Part shown: in pieces, positions 52,018 to 61,396 of the stretch
Position numbering within the stretch: the first letter of the stretch is position 1
Layout: each line of letters opens with the position of its first letter
Source of the DNA: CAWAND01 sp963797485
GTDB lineage: Bacteria; Chloroflexota; Anaerolineae; Anaerolineales; E44-bin32
Assembly (NCBI GenBank): GCA_963797485.1
Contig: CAWCPF010000002.1
Location: forward strand, 620,001-684,000
Length of the DNA: 64,000 nucleotides
Reading direction: 5' to 3'
Notes under the pieces: generated by a model
What the model saw: only the letters and a program-made list of their open reading frames with translations
Database searches by the model: none
Told to the model about the DNA's origin: nothing
Translations under genes and position numbers: made by a program

Positions 52018-54578
52018 CTAGCTCCGCAAGACCGCTCCCAGCTCCTTGCCCAGATGCTCGACGATCGCCTTGCGCACGGCGGAGACTTCGTCGTCCGTCA
52101 GGGTTCGATCCTGAGCCTGATACACCACCGAGTACGCCAGGCTCTTCTTGCCCGGCCCGATCTGCTCGCCCAGGAAAACATCGAAAAGCTGCACATCGAC
52201 CACCAGTTCTCCGCCGGCCTGTCGTACGGCTGCCGCCACTTCGGCGGCCGGTGTCTCATCGGCCACCACCAGGGCCAGATCCTCCAGGACCGGAGGAAAG
52301 GCCGGGATGGGCTCGATCTCGAACCGATCAGGAACGTGAGCCAGCACGAACTCGAGGTCCAGCTCGCAAGCCGACACGGTTTGGTCCGTGTACCCATAGG
52401 CTTCGGCCACCAGCGGGTGGAGCTCGCCCGCCGCGCCAAGGCGGACACCGTGCCAGGTGATCACCGCCGACCGTCCCGGGTGGAAGCTCGGGTGCGGCTC
52501 GGCAACATAAGTGACCCCGTCCAGGTGCAGACCCTCGAACAGGGCTTCCAGCCAGCCTTTGAGATGGAAGAATCCCATGGACTCGGACACCTGGTCGTGC
52601 ATCCATGACGGCGGCAGGATCGGACCGGTGACGGCCATGGCCAGCCGCAGGGGCTCGTGCGGAAGCTCGTCATCCGCCTGCGGGAAGAAGACCGGACCGA
52701 TTTCGAACACCGCCAGGCGCTCCCGCAGATGGCGATTGCGTTCCAGCACGCCCAGAAGCGATGCCAGCAGGCTGTGGCGCATCACGGTCATATCGCTCGA
52801 GATCGGGTTGGCCAGCTCCAAGTAAGCGGCGTCGTCCGCCGGCTCACCCGCTGCGCGCGCCCTGGCCTCGGCCGCCGGCGTGGTCATCCGGTAGGTGACG
52901 ACTTCCTGCAGACCCATGTCCACCAGCAAGTCACGCACCCTTTCCACAACCTCCGCCGGGCGGTTGCGCACCTGGGCCGGCAACGGATCGGCCAGCAGGG
53001 TCTCGGGAATACGGTCGTATCCGTGCAGGCGGGCGATCTCCTCCATGACATCGGCGCGGCCGACGATGCCTTCGCCGATGTCCAGGCGATGATCAGGGGC
53101 TTCGACCATCAACCGCTCGGGCCCAGCGCGCTCGACGCTGAATCCCAGTCGCTCGAGCAGCCCGGCCATGGTCTCGGCGTCCATCTCCACCCCCAGCCAG
53201 CGGGCCACGTCGGCCGGCCCGGTCTCGACCCTGGCCGGCATCGGAGGCCGTGGATAAGCATCAGCCAGCCCCTCCGCCGCCCTTCCGCCCGACCACTGCC
53301 GCATGTATTCGAGGCCGCGGCGCACGCCGCGCTCGGCCATGGCCGGATGCACGCCGCGAGAGAAGCGGTAGGCGGCCTCCGACGACAGCTTCTGGCTCCC
53401 GAGCGTTTTGCGGATGTTGATGAAATTCCAGGCTGCGCCCTCGAGCAGGATATTGACCGTTTCCGGACCCACTTCCGACTCGGCGCCTCCCATCACGCCC
53501 GCGATCGAGAGCGGCCCGGCCTGATCAGTAACCAGGACCGTGAAATCGTCCAGCCGACGCTCCACGCCGTCCAGGGTGGTCAGCCGTTCCCCTCCTCGGC
53601 CTGGCGTGTGATGAGAGTCGGCGGGCCTCCCCCGGCGCGCTTGACCAGGACGTCGTAGTCAAACGCGTGCAGCGGTTGGCCGATTTCCAGCATGGCGTAG
53701 TTGGTGGCGTCCACGATGTTGTTGATCGGCCGCATCCCGGCCAGGCGGAGTCGGCGCTGGACCGCGTACGGGCTGGGGCGGATGGTCACGCCTTCGATCA
53801 GGCCGACCACGAAGCGTGGGTTGAGCTCGGGAACCCGAATGTCGATCCCAACCCGGCCCTGAATCGGCTCTCCCGTCCATTTAACCTCTCCGTTCGGCTC
53901 CCGCAGCGGCAGGTTGAAAATGGCGGCGACTTCTCGAGCCACCCCCAGGATGTTGGCATCACGTGCCAGGTTCGGCGTGAGGTCGATGTCCAGCACGATG
54001 TCGCCCATGAATTCAGCCAGCGGGGCGCCGACCGGGGCGTCGTCATCCAGGATGATGATCCCCTCATGCGCCTCGGAAATCCCCAATTCCTTCTCCGAGC
54101 ACACCATCGAGGTCGATTCCACGCCGCGAATCTTGGCCCGCTTCAGGGTCATCACCACCCAGCCCGCCTGATGCCCGTCGTACAGCTCGGCGCCCTCCTG
54201 GGCATAGGCGACCTTGAGCGGCTGCTCCAAGGGACCCTGGCCCTTGAAAGAAAACAGATTGGGTGCGCCGGTCAGGACCGAGTGCTCGGCCCGGCCGTCA
54301 AACAGCCGGCACAGGACGAGGCGGTCGGCATTCGGATGGGCGCTCACCTCGCGGATCTCGCCCACCACGATCTTGTCCTTATCCCAGGCCAGGCCGGTCA
54401 CCATCGTGTGCGGATCGGATATCGAGGCCCCATCGGCCGCATTCCGGCCGGGGTAATCGAGCCCCACGCAGCGAATCTCGGTCACCTCCAGCCCGGCCGA
54501 CGTCAGACGGTGGGCGAGCTCGGGGATGGGAATATCGATGTCCACGAAATCTCTGACCCAGGAAAGTGGCACTTTCAT
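52018..54578 (-). CDS. pheT: Phenylalanyl-tRNA synthetase beta subunit (one frameshift)
   Basis: About 853 residues after repair. The N-terminus MKVPLSWVRDFVDIDIPIPE and the EMAP-like tRNA-binding domain (WDKDKIVVGEIREV...PNADRLVLCRLF) are followed by B3/B4 core (GTKRLAGMRPINNIVDATNY-like region), DGVERRLDDFTVLVTDQAGPLSIAGVMGG, B5 and a catalytic-like core, then the FDX-ACB anticodon domain (SLAYSVVYQAQDRTLTDDEV). A single deleted G in a G run at about 53581 splits the gene. It follows pheS, 103 bases away, on the minus strand. Confidence 0.93.
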
Positions 54579-54681
54579 GTTTGAGCCCGCTCCTTGATCG
54601 TCTTACGGCCCGGCTTCTACCCGCGGGCCGGGGCCGGCTATTACCACGCGCTGCGCATGCGAGGCTCTTGGCCGCATACGC

Positions 54682-55707
54682 CTAGAACTGCTCCAAGAAG
54701 CGCATGTCGTTGCTCCAAAAGACCCGGATGTCCTCCAACCTGTGAATGAGCATCTTGATGCGCTCGGGGCCCAGGCCGAAGGCGAAGCCGGAGTAAACCT
54801 CCGGGTCATACCCGCCGTTGAGGAGCACCGTCGGATGGACCATGCCGCAGCCCAGGATTTCGAGCCAGCCGGTGTGCTTGCACACCGAACAGCCGTGCCC
54901 CTGGCACACGAAGCACTCGATGTCGAACTCGGCCGACGGCTCTGTGAACGGAAAGTGCGACGCCCGGAAGCGCGTTCGGACATGCTCATCGAACATCCGC
55001 CGCGCAAACCCGATCAGGGTGCCCTTCAGATCGGCCATCGTGATGTGCCGCCCCACCGCCAGCCCCTCGATCTGGTTGAACTGGACCTCGGAGCGGGTGG
55101 TGATCTGTTCGTAGCGGTAGCACATGCCTGGCAGTACCACCCGAATCGGCTCCGGGGCGCGCTCGCGCATGACCCGAATCTGGCCGGGCGAGGTGTGCGT
55201 GCGCAGCAAGACGTTGGGGCGTGTGGTGTAGAACGTATCGACCATGTCCCGGGCAGGATGATGCGCCGGCATGTTCAGCAGGCCGAAGTTGTAGTCGTCG
55301 GTCTCGACTTCGGGGGACAGATAAACCTGAAATCCCATCTCGCGCCAGATGTCCACGATGCGCCGGATGTTCTGGGAGGAGGGATGCAGCCGGCCGCGTC
55401 CGGCCCGCCGCCCCGGAAGACTGATGTCGAAGCCGGCTTGCCGAAGCTGGGCGCCGAGCGCCTGCGCCCGCAGCGCCTGCCGGCGTTCTTCAAGCGCGCT
55501 CTCCAGGTGGCTCTTAACCTGGTTGGCCCGCCGGCCGACGGTTGGCCTTTCCTCGGGCGCAAGATCAGGGAGACCGGTCACGATCCGCGACAGGTCCGAG
55601 CCGCGGCCCAGAAACGTCTGACGCCAATCCAAGAGCTCGGCGTCGTCCTGGGCGCCCTGCACGGCCTGCATGGCTTGGGCTTCGATCTCATCCAACTGCT
55701 TGAGCAT
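54682..55707 (-). CDS. pheS: Phenylalanyl-tRNA synthetase alpha subunit
   Basis: A 341-residue catalytic subunit with class II motifs: motif 1 region HPSSQNIRRIVDIWREMGFQ, motif 2 VVLPGMCYRYEQITTRSEVQ and motif 3 AFGLGPERIKMLIH. The phenylalanine-binding GGYDPEVYSGFAFG is intact, as is the Cys-rich EILGCGMVHPTVLLNGG. The ATG at 55707 starts MLKQLDEIEAQAMQAVQGAQ, a typical N-terminal coiled coil. The first gene of the T-box-controlled pheST operon. Intact frame. Confidence 0.95.
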   Translation of the reverse strand: MLKQLDEIEAQAMQAVQGAQDDAELLDWRQTFLGRGSDLSRIVTGLPDLAPEERPTVGRRANQVKSHLESALEERRQALRAQALGAQLRQAGFDISLPGRRAGRGRLHPSSQNIRRIVDIWREMGFQVYLSPEVETDDYNFGLLNMPAHHPARDMVDTFYTTRPNVLLRTHTSPGQIRVMRERAPEPIRVVLPGMCYRYEQITTRSEVQFNQIEGLAVGRHITMADLKGTLIGFARRMFDEHVRTRFRASHFPFTEPSAEFDIECFVCQGHGCSVCKHTGWLEILGCGMVHPTVLLNGGYDPEVYSGFAFGLGPERIKMLIHRLEDIRVFWSNDMRFLEQF

Positions 55708-55744
55708 GGCGTCTCCTGGCGGTGGCCCGCCGCCCACCTGGCAA

Positions 55745-56036
55745 CAAAAATCTCCCGCCCGATTAGGGACGAGAGATGTCTCTCCCGCGGTACCACCCTG
55801 TTTGGCCGTTGTCGGCCCGCTCGGCCCCGACAGCCCTTTCAGGCGATCGGGCCCCCGTATAACGGCAGGGTCCCGGCCCAAACTACAGACCCTGACGCAG
55901 GCCAGGGCTTTCACTTGGGCGGCTCAGGCGGGAACTTCGAAGGGCTCAATCCGAGCCGGGGTTCCAGTCACGCCCCAGCCTCCCTGGCGAACGCGGCCCG
56001 TCTACTTTCCACCGTCACAGCCGTTGAGTATGTGAT
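55745..56036 (-). ncRNA. T-box riboswitch (tRNA-Phe-sensing leader)
   Basis: The minus strand carries AGGGTGGTACCGCGG (55799-55785), the T-box antiterminator core whose TGG pairs with the uncharged tRNA 3' end. A terminator follows (55778-55746: CTCTCGTCCC paired with GGGCGGGAG, then a T run) and upstream leader stems with a GGAAAGTAGA-like element sit at about 56015-56005. A TTC in the leader is a plausible Phe specifier, but its position in the specifier loop was not modelled. It controls pheST. Confidence 0.9.
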
Positions 56037-56043
56037 TGCGACC

Positions 56044-56072
56044 ATCATAATGAGCGCAGGTCGGCTTGTCAA
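56044..56072 (-). promoter_or_regulatory. Promoter of the pheST T-box operon
   Basis: On the minus strand, TTGACA (56072-56067), a 17-base spacer and TATGAT (56049-56044), just upstream of the T-box leader. An excellent sigma-70-type match. Confidence 0.8.
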
Positions 56073-56091
56073 CCGCAGGCAGCGGCGCGGC

Positions 56092-56853
56092 TCAAGCGCC
56101 AGGCGAGTCCCCCGGCGTGGCGTCCAGTCGGGCGATGAGTTCGGGCACTTCGGCAAGTGACTGGGCGGTCATTTCCGGATGCACGCGATCGGCAAAGGCC
56201 CGGTTGTCGGACCGCTCCGCCTGGGTGGCCAGCCAGATCTGGTGCATGCCGACGCGCTGGGCGCCAAGCACATCTGCCCCCAGGGTGTCTCCGACCATGA
56301 CCAGGTTCTCGGGTGGGGCACCCCATTGTTGGATAAGTAGGTGGAACAGGCGCGGGCTGGGCTTGCGGACGCCAAAATCGGCCGAGACCAGGATCGGATC
56401 GAAGTACGCCCGCACACCGGCCTTGTCAATCAAGCGCTGGACGTTGGCCGAATTGCCGGCGTTCGAGATCACGCCCAGGCGATAACCGCTGTGCAGGCTC
56501 TGCAGGACCGGCTGCGTCTCGGGCAGCGGCGACCAGTGACTTTCGCTCACCGCATACATCGCCGCCAGGCAGCGTTCGAGGGCCGCAGCTGAAACTTCGG
56601 TGTAGCCGTACTGCTCGAGCAGGCCGGCAAGCAGGTCCCGGGTGAGGCGTTCGGTTTCGTCTGCTTCACGCGCGTCGTAGGCGGCTTCCATTTCGGCGCG
56701 CCAAGCTTTGTGAAATTCTTCACGATCCACCTGCATGCCCTCGGACGCCAGAGCACGCGTCAGGGCTTCCTGGCTGGCGCGGATGGTCTCCGGCCAGGAA
56801 CCTTGATATCGGATGAGGGTCTCACCCAGGTCGAAGACCACGCCGGCGATCAT
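56092..56853 (-). CDS. HAD superfamily hydrolase
   Basis: A 253-residue HAD of the YjjG/phosphoglycolate-phosphatase type: motif I GVVFDLGETLIRY, motif II GYRLGVISNAGNSANV, motif III around VRKPSPRLFHLLI and motif IV NLVMVGDTLGADVLGAQRVG. In motif I the second Asp of the usual DxD is replaced (DLGET has Asp and Gly-Glu), so the acid/base residue is Glu and activity may be altered. It lies downstream of a 2-hydroxyacid dehydrogenase gene on the same strand (22 bases). Confidence 0.85.
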   Translation of the reverse strand: MIAGVVFDLGETLIRYQGSWPETIRASQEALTRALASEGMQVDREEFHKAWRAEMEAAYDAREADETERLTRDLLAGLLEQYGYTEVSAAALERCLAAMYAVSESHWSPLPETQPVLQSLHSGYRLGVISNAGNSANVQRLIDKAGVRAYFDPILVSADFGVRKPSPRLFHLLIQQWGAPPENLVMVGDTLGADVLGAQRVGMHQIWLATQAERSDNRAFADRVHPEMTAQSLAEVPELIARLDATPGDSPGA

Positions 56854-56874
56854 GGGTGCGTGCGGGATTTCGCC

Positions 56875-57897
56875 TCAGTATCCGCGTTTGGGCTCGTAGC
56901 GATTGAGCAGCGGCTGCTCGGCCAGGTAGCGGCGCAGGTTTTCGGCGAACAAGTCGGCCGCCTGCTGAAAGTAGGCCGTCGACGCGCCGGCGATGTGGGG
57001 AGAGACGAACACATTCGGCATCTCCCACAGCGGGCTGGACTCGGGCAGAGGCTCGACCGGAAACACGTCAAGGACGGCGCCGGCGATGGTTTGCTGGTTG
57101 AGGGCTTCCACCAGGGCACCATGATCGACGACCCCGCCGCGCGAGACGTCGATCAGGCTGGCGGTAGGCCGCATGCGTTTGAGCACCTTGGCGTTGATCA
57201 GGCCCTGCGTCTTGGGAGTCAAAGGCAGTGTCACGACCACAAAATCGCATTCCGACAGCATCGAGCCGACGGCTTCCGGCGGGTACATCCGATCCGGCAG
57301 CTCGGCATGCGGATCGCCCATTCCGGCCTGCACGTAGTCTTCATCATCCGGCGACTTGAGATCGCGTTTGGTCGCCAGGATGGTCACCCCCAGCGGCCGG
57401 CTGATGCGCGCCAGTTCGCGGCCGACGCTCCCGTAGCCCACGATGCCGACGGTGCTGCCGCGGAGCAGAACCGGCGCAAAGCGCTCGAAACGCTGATCGG
57501 ACCACACCTTCTGGCGCTGATCGGCGACCAGGCGCAGGCCGCGCCGGCCCATGAACAACATGCCCATCAGGGCGAACTCGGCAATCTGCGCCGCCGACGC
57601 GCCGCTGAGCGTCGTCACCTGGATGCGCTCATCGCGCAGCAGCGGATGGTCGACCATGTGGTCGATGCCCGCGTAGTGGAACTGGATCCAGCGCAGCTCG
57701 GGCGCTTGCTCCGCATCGGGAAGCACGCGCGCCGTATATAGAACTTCGGCTTCCTGCAGCGCCGAGGCAGGGAGTTCTTCGGCGCTGCGCACCGGGGCCG
57801 ACTGGATTTGCAGGCGTGGCGAAACGGCGCGCAGGCGCTCGATCAGAGCTTCCGGGAAAGAGACCGTCATCAGGACGTTGACTTCGCCTTCGGCCAT
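56875..57897 (-). CDS. D-isomer-specific 2-hydroxyacid dehydrogenase
   Basis: A 340-residue dehydrogenase: VGIVGYGSVGRELARISRPL is the NAD motif, FVVVTLPLTPKTQGLINAKV contains the catalytic region, and ALIDVSRGGVVDHGALVEAL and the terminal VFVSPHIAGASTAYFQQAAD carry the catalytic Arg-Glu-His set characteristic of the family. Substrate could be glyoxylate/hydroxypyruvate or phosphoglycerate. The ATG at 57897 was taken because the upstream extension is not conserved-looking. Intact frame. Confidence 0.88.
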   Translation of the reverse strand: MAEGEVNVLMTVSFPEALIERLRAVSPRLQIQSAPVRSAEELPASALQEAEVLYTARVLPDAEQAPELRWIQFHYAGIDHMVDHPLLRDERIQVTTLSGASAAQIAEFALMGMLFMGRRGLRLVADQRQKVWSDQRFERFAPVLLRGSTVGIVGYGSVGRELARISRPLGVTILATKRDLKSPDDEDYVQAGMGDPHAELPDRMYPPEAVGSMLSECDFVVVTLPLTPKTQGLINAKVLKRMRPTASLIDVSRGGVVDHGALVEALNQQTIAGAVLDVFPVEPLPESSPLWEMPNVFVSPHIAGASTAYFQQAADLFAENLRRYLAEQPLLNRYEPKRGY

Positions 57898-57960
57898 CGC
57901 CCGCTCATTGTACAACACGGCCCTTCCGGTCGGCACCGGCGCATCTTGGCCGTCCCTTGG

Positions 57961-59502
57961 CTAAAGCCCGGCGATCGCCAGGCTGACCACAAGCCCCAGG
58001 CCGATCAAGAGCAGGGCGCCCAGCGTGAAACCCGCCAGCCGGCGCAAGACCAGGCCCTCCTGGCCTGCCAGCCCGGCCGTGCTGGCTCCCACCAGGAGCT
58101 TGGCGGGCGCAATAACCGAGCCGAAGGCCCCGCCGGCGGTTTGGGCAGCCAGTATCCAGGGCACCGGTTCGTTCAGGAGCTGGGCGGTTTTGAGTTGAAG
58201 CGCGGCGAACACAGCGTTGGAATTCGTGTTCGAGCCGGTCATGAACGCGCCCAGCCCACCAATCCAGGGCGATACCCAGGGGAAGAATGCGCCGAAGGCC
58301 TGGGCCATCCCGGTGGCCAGGCGATCGGTCATACCGGCGTGGCTCATGACCTCGGCCATGGCAATCATGGCCACGATTCCCAGGCTCGAGGGGGTCATGC
58401 GCTTGAGCGTATTCTCCACGATGCGCCGGGCCGCGTTCGTCGGCAACAATCCCCGCCGTTGATACAGCAGGTAGGTCAAGCCGGAGGCGTAGAAAAGCAC
58501 CATCCCCGGGTGGCTGACGAGCGCCAGCGTGCGCTCGACCGGCGCGGTGCGAAAGCCCTGGGCGGTCACCAATTCGGGAAAGGAAAAGTGCAGCGCCGGT
58601 CGCGCCAGCCAGTTATGAATCGCGGGCACGAATTCCACCAACAAAGCCAGCATCACCAGCAGCCCGTAGCCAGCAAAGGCCATGGCCACCGCTCGCCGGT
58701 CGAGGGGCGGTTCGGCGGGCGAATCCGGTTCGAGTCCGCTCCTGCTCCGCCCAATCCAAGCCCCCACCGCCAGTCCGGCAGACGAGGCCCCGAGGGAGGC
58801 CAACCCCCACAACCCGGCGACCGCCAGCCCGACCATGACCGCACCCATGACAACCGAAAGCACCAACCAGCGCCAGATCAAACCCTCGGCGCGCCAGCGG
58901 GCGCCGGCGGCCATCCCGGCGCCCCAGCCGCTCACAAAACACAACAAGCCGAGCGCCAAGGAGGCGGGACCGGCCAGCATGTCACCGCTCAGTCCGCTGC
59001 TCACCCTCAGGGCCTGAAAGGCCGTGCCCAGCGAGCCGAAGGTCACCGACCAGGCATGTCCCATGGACGGGATCAGCACGGCCTGGAGCGGCGTGAACCC
59101 CAGGCCGATCAAGAGCGGGGCCGTGACCGCCACCGGCACGCCAAACCCACCCAGCCCCTGGAGGAAGGAGGCGAATATCCAGCCCACCAGGAGCGCCTGC
59201 ATGCCGCGGCTGCGCGTCAGGCGCGGGATGGCTCGTCCCAGGACGGCGATCGAGCCAGCCTCGTCCGTGACCCGATAAAGCACGAAGGCCCCCCACATGA
59301 TCAGGAGCACGTCCAGGCTGAGCAGCAGCGATTTGAGCTGGGCCAGGCCCAGGATGCCGGGGCCAGCCCCAAAGCGCCACCACGCTAACCCAATGGCCGC
59401 CAACCAGCCCACGACACCGCTGCGCGCTGCCCCCCAGCGAAACCCGACCATCAGGATCAGGATCAGCGCCAGCGGCGCCAGCGACAGAAAGAAGTCCAGC
59501 AC
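57961..59502 (-). CDS. LctP-type L-lactate/glycolate permease
   Basis: A 513-residue integral membrane transporter with about 12-14 hydrophobic helices. ASFLQGLGGFGVPVAVTAPL and GHAWSVTFGSLGTAFQAL are recognisable LctP-family motifs, with the C-terminal GVTNTNSNAVF-like GSNTNSNAVFAALQLKTAQL. It imports lactate or glycolate with protons. The gene is 64 bases upstream of the 2-hydroxyacid dehydrogenase gene and in the same direction, so a lactate- or glycolate-use module is plausible but not proven. Confidence 0.85.
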   Translation of the reverse strand: MLDFFLSLAPLALILILMVGFRWGAARSGVVGWLAAIGLAWWRFGAGPGILGLAQLKSLLLSLDVLLIMWGAFVLYRVTDEAGSIAVLGRAIPRLTRSRGMQALLVGWIFASFLQGLGGFGVPVAVTAPLLIGLGFTPLQAVLIPSMGHAWSVTFGSLGTAFQALRVSSGLSGDMLAGPASLALGLLCFVSGWGAGMAAGARWRAEGLIWRWLVLSVVMGAVMVGLAVAGLWGLASLGASSAGLAVGAWIGRSRSGLEPDSPAEPPLDRRAVAMAFAGYGLLVMLALLVEFVPAIHNWLARPALHFSFPELVTAQGFRTAPVERTLALVSHPGMVLFYASGLTYLLYQRRGLLPTNAARRIVENTLKRMTPSSLGIVAMIAMAEVMSHAGMTDRLATGMAQAFGAFFPWVSPWIGGLGAFMTGSNTNSNAVFAALQLKTAQLLNEPVPWILAAQTAGGAFGSVIAPAKLLVGASTAGLAGQEGLVLRRLAGFTLGALLLIGLGLVVSLAIAGL

Positions 59503-59505
59503 GCC

Positions 59506-60105
59506 TCAGCCTCGGTCCGGGGCAGGCCGGCGGGCCACCAAGGCGGCTCCGGTGCCAAAACCCGATGTTCGGCGCGGGTCGGCGAATCGATAGGTCTCGT
59601 CCAGCAGCGGCTCGAGTCCAGGAAATAGACCTTTGAGTTCCCCCCGCTCGAATAGATGCGCGCCGTTCCCGCCGGCTGTCCGCTCCCGCCCGGCGTCGCG
59701 TACCAGGACTTGGGCAATCAGCACACCGCCCGGCGCCAGCCCGGCAGCCATCTGCCGCGCCAATTCAGACAGCTCCCCCGGCGGTATGAAATGCAGCACG
59801 GCCAGCGCCGCGACCAGTCCGAACCTGGCCGGCAGGATCGTGAAGGTGCGCGCGTCTTCAGCATGCACTCGCACGGCCGTGCCGGCGGTTTGCCCGGCGA
59901 GGGCCGCGGCCCGGGCCGTGTCGCGCTCGACCGCGTCAACCTGAAAACCTGCCGCCGCCAGCCACGATGCCTCCCAGCCGCCACCGGCGCCCAGCACCAA
60001 CGCCTGGCGGTTGGGCGCCAGCCGCGCCCACTCGGTCAGCAGGTCCGGGGCCTGGTTCACGCGCCGTCCCTGCCTCTCCCGGCCCCGAGTCAAGTTTTGA
60101 GGCAT
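59506..60105 (-). CDS. SAM-dependent methyltransferase (TehB-like)
   Basis: A 199-residue class I methyltransferase: the glycine motif appears as ALVLGAGGGWEASWLAAAGF, the acidic ribose-binding residue follows in VDAVERDTARAAAL, and motif post-I is EDARTFTILPARFGLVAALA with VLHFIPPGELSELARQMAAG. A C-terminal FADPRRTSGFGTGAALVARR is typical of TehB/UbiE-like small-substrate enzymes. It ends 3 bases before the permease start (59502), so it may be cotranscribed. Substrate unknown. Confidence 0.82.
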   Translation of the reverse strand: MPQNLTRGRERQGRRVNQAPDLLTEWARLAPNRQALVLGAGGGWEASWLAAAGFQVDAVERDTARAAALAGQTAGTAVRVHAEDARTFTILPARFGLVAALAVLHFIPPGELSELARQMAAGLAPGGVLIAQVLVRDAGRERTAGGNGAHLFERGELKGLFPGLEPLLDETYRFADPRRTSGFGTGAALVARRPAPDRG

Positions 60106-60271
60106 GGAGCGTAGGGATTCCGGAGGTTAAGCACCGGTCCGGCGACCAGCAGGGGGCCCAGCGCTGGGCGTAAGGTTATTCTCGAAGGGCGAAATCTCTT
60201 CTTCTCCTCCTTACTTGAGGGCCGGGGTCGGCGTCCCCGGCTCTCTCGCGTGGCGGCCGCGGATCCTTAGA

Positions 60272-61246
60272 CTACATCCAGCCCCGGCGCCGGGCATACA
60301 GATACATCCCCGCCGGGATCACCACCATCACGGCCAGCAACAGCCAGAGCACGGGGCGGCCGGTCCAGCTCAGACTCACGTCGGCCGGCTGGAAGAAGTT
60401 CATCCCAAAGAAGCCAACCAGGAATGAAAGCGGCATGAAGAGCGTGGTGATGATGGTCAGCGTCTTCATGATGTCGTTCATGCGGTTGTTAATGACCGAC
60501 AAGTAAGTTTCCAGCGCACCGGTGGCCTGGTCGCGCATGCCTTCATTGATTTCATACGAACGCACCAGGTGGTCATAGACGTCTCGGAAGTAGATCCGGT
60601 CGTCGTCCTTGAGCACCGGGTAAACATCCCGGGCCAGCTTGTTGATGACTTCCCGCTGCGGCGCGATGACCCGCCGCAGTCTGATGACCGCCCGCTTCAG
60701 AAAGAAGATTTGCTCCAAGACTTCCTGGTCCGGGCCGTTGAAGATCATGGCCTCGACCAACTCAAGCTTCTGATCCATCTCATCGACGATCGGCATGAGA
60801 TTGGCCACCGTCGAGTCGACCAGTTCATACAATAAGTAGCCGACCCCGCGCCGCCCGGGGCGGTCATCGCGATGGAGTCGCTCCATGAGTTCTTCAACCG
60901 CCGGGATGGCCTGATCGTGATGCGTCACCAGATAGTTGGGGCCGACGAAGATATCGAGCTCATGGACCTCGAGCGGCTCATCCCGGCCCTGGGTTGAGAC
61001 CACCGAGTGGACCACCAGATACAGGTAGCCGCCCCAGTTGTCCAGTTTGGGAACGTGAGATTCTCGCAGGGCATCATCAATGGCCAGGGGGTGGAAGTGA
61101 AAAACCTGGTTGAGGATCGGCTCGGCGGCCTTGTCCGGCTCAGCCTCGAAATCCACCCACAGCAGCTGGTCATGGTCGTCCAGCGCCTGACGGAAGTCCT
61201 CCGGCGGCAGGTCGAATTCAATTGGGCCCGATGGGCGGCAACGCAT
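60272..61246 (-). CDS. corA: CorA-type magnesium/cobalt transporter
   Basis: A 324-residue CorA. The large N-terminal cytoplasmic domain leads to the coiled-coil region ELVEAMIFNGPDQEVLEQIF, and two C-terminal membrane helices flank the signature FFGMNFFQ (GMN). The C-terminus is basic (LYARRRGWM). The start MRCRPSGPIEFDLPPEDFRQ was preferred over a longer frame of Arg/Pro-rich residues. The sequence is complete and intact. A 165-base spacer (60106-60271) separates it from the methyltransferase gene and holds no gene. Confidence 0.9.
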   Translation of the reverse strand: MRCRPSGPIEFDLPPEDFRQALDDHDQLLWVDFEAEPDKAAEPILNQVFHFHPLAIDDALRESHVPKLDNWGGYLYLVVHSVVSTQGRDEPLEVHELDIFVGPNYLVTHHDQAIPAVEELMERLHRDDRPGRRGVGYLLYELVDSTVANLMPIVDEMDQKLELVEAMIFNGPDQEVLEQIFFLKRAVIRLRRVIAPQREVINKLARDVYPVLKDDDRIYFRDVYDHLVRSYEINEGMRDQATGALETYLSVINNRMNDIMKTLTIITTLFMPLSFLVGFFGMNFFQPADVSLSWTGRPVLWLLLAVMVVIPAGMYLYARRRGWM

Positions 61247-61396
61247 GGTTCGGATCACAGCGCTCCTCCGATGCGGACAAGCGAGGCAAACCGGCCTGGG
61301 TCTCAGTCCGGGCGGCCGCGCCAATTCTACTCCGCCAGCGCGCCGGGGTCACATTCAGGCGGGCGCCCAGACCCCGCCTGCTATAATGGGCCGGCC

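Noticed and set aside
56708..56725. Further TTGTGA-N6-TCAC palindrome
   Set aside because: It is inside the coding sequence of the HAD gene, with one mismatch, and is likely due to chance.
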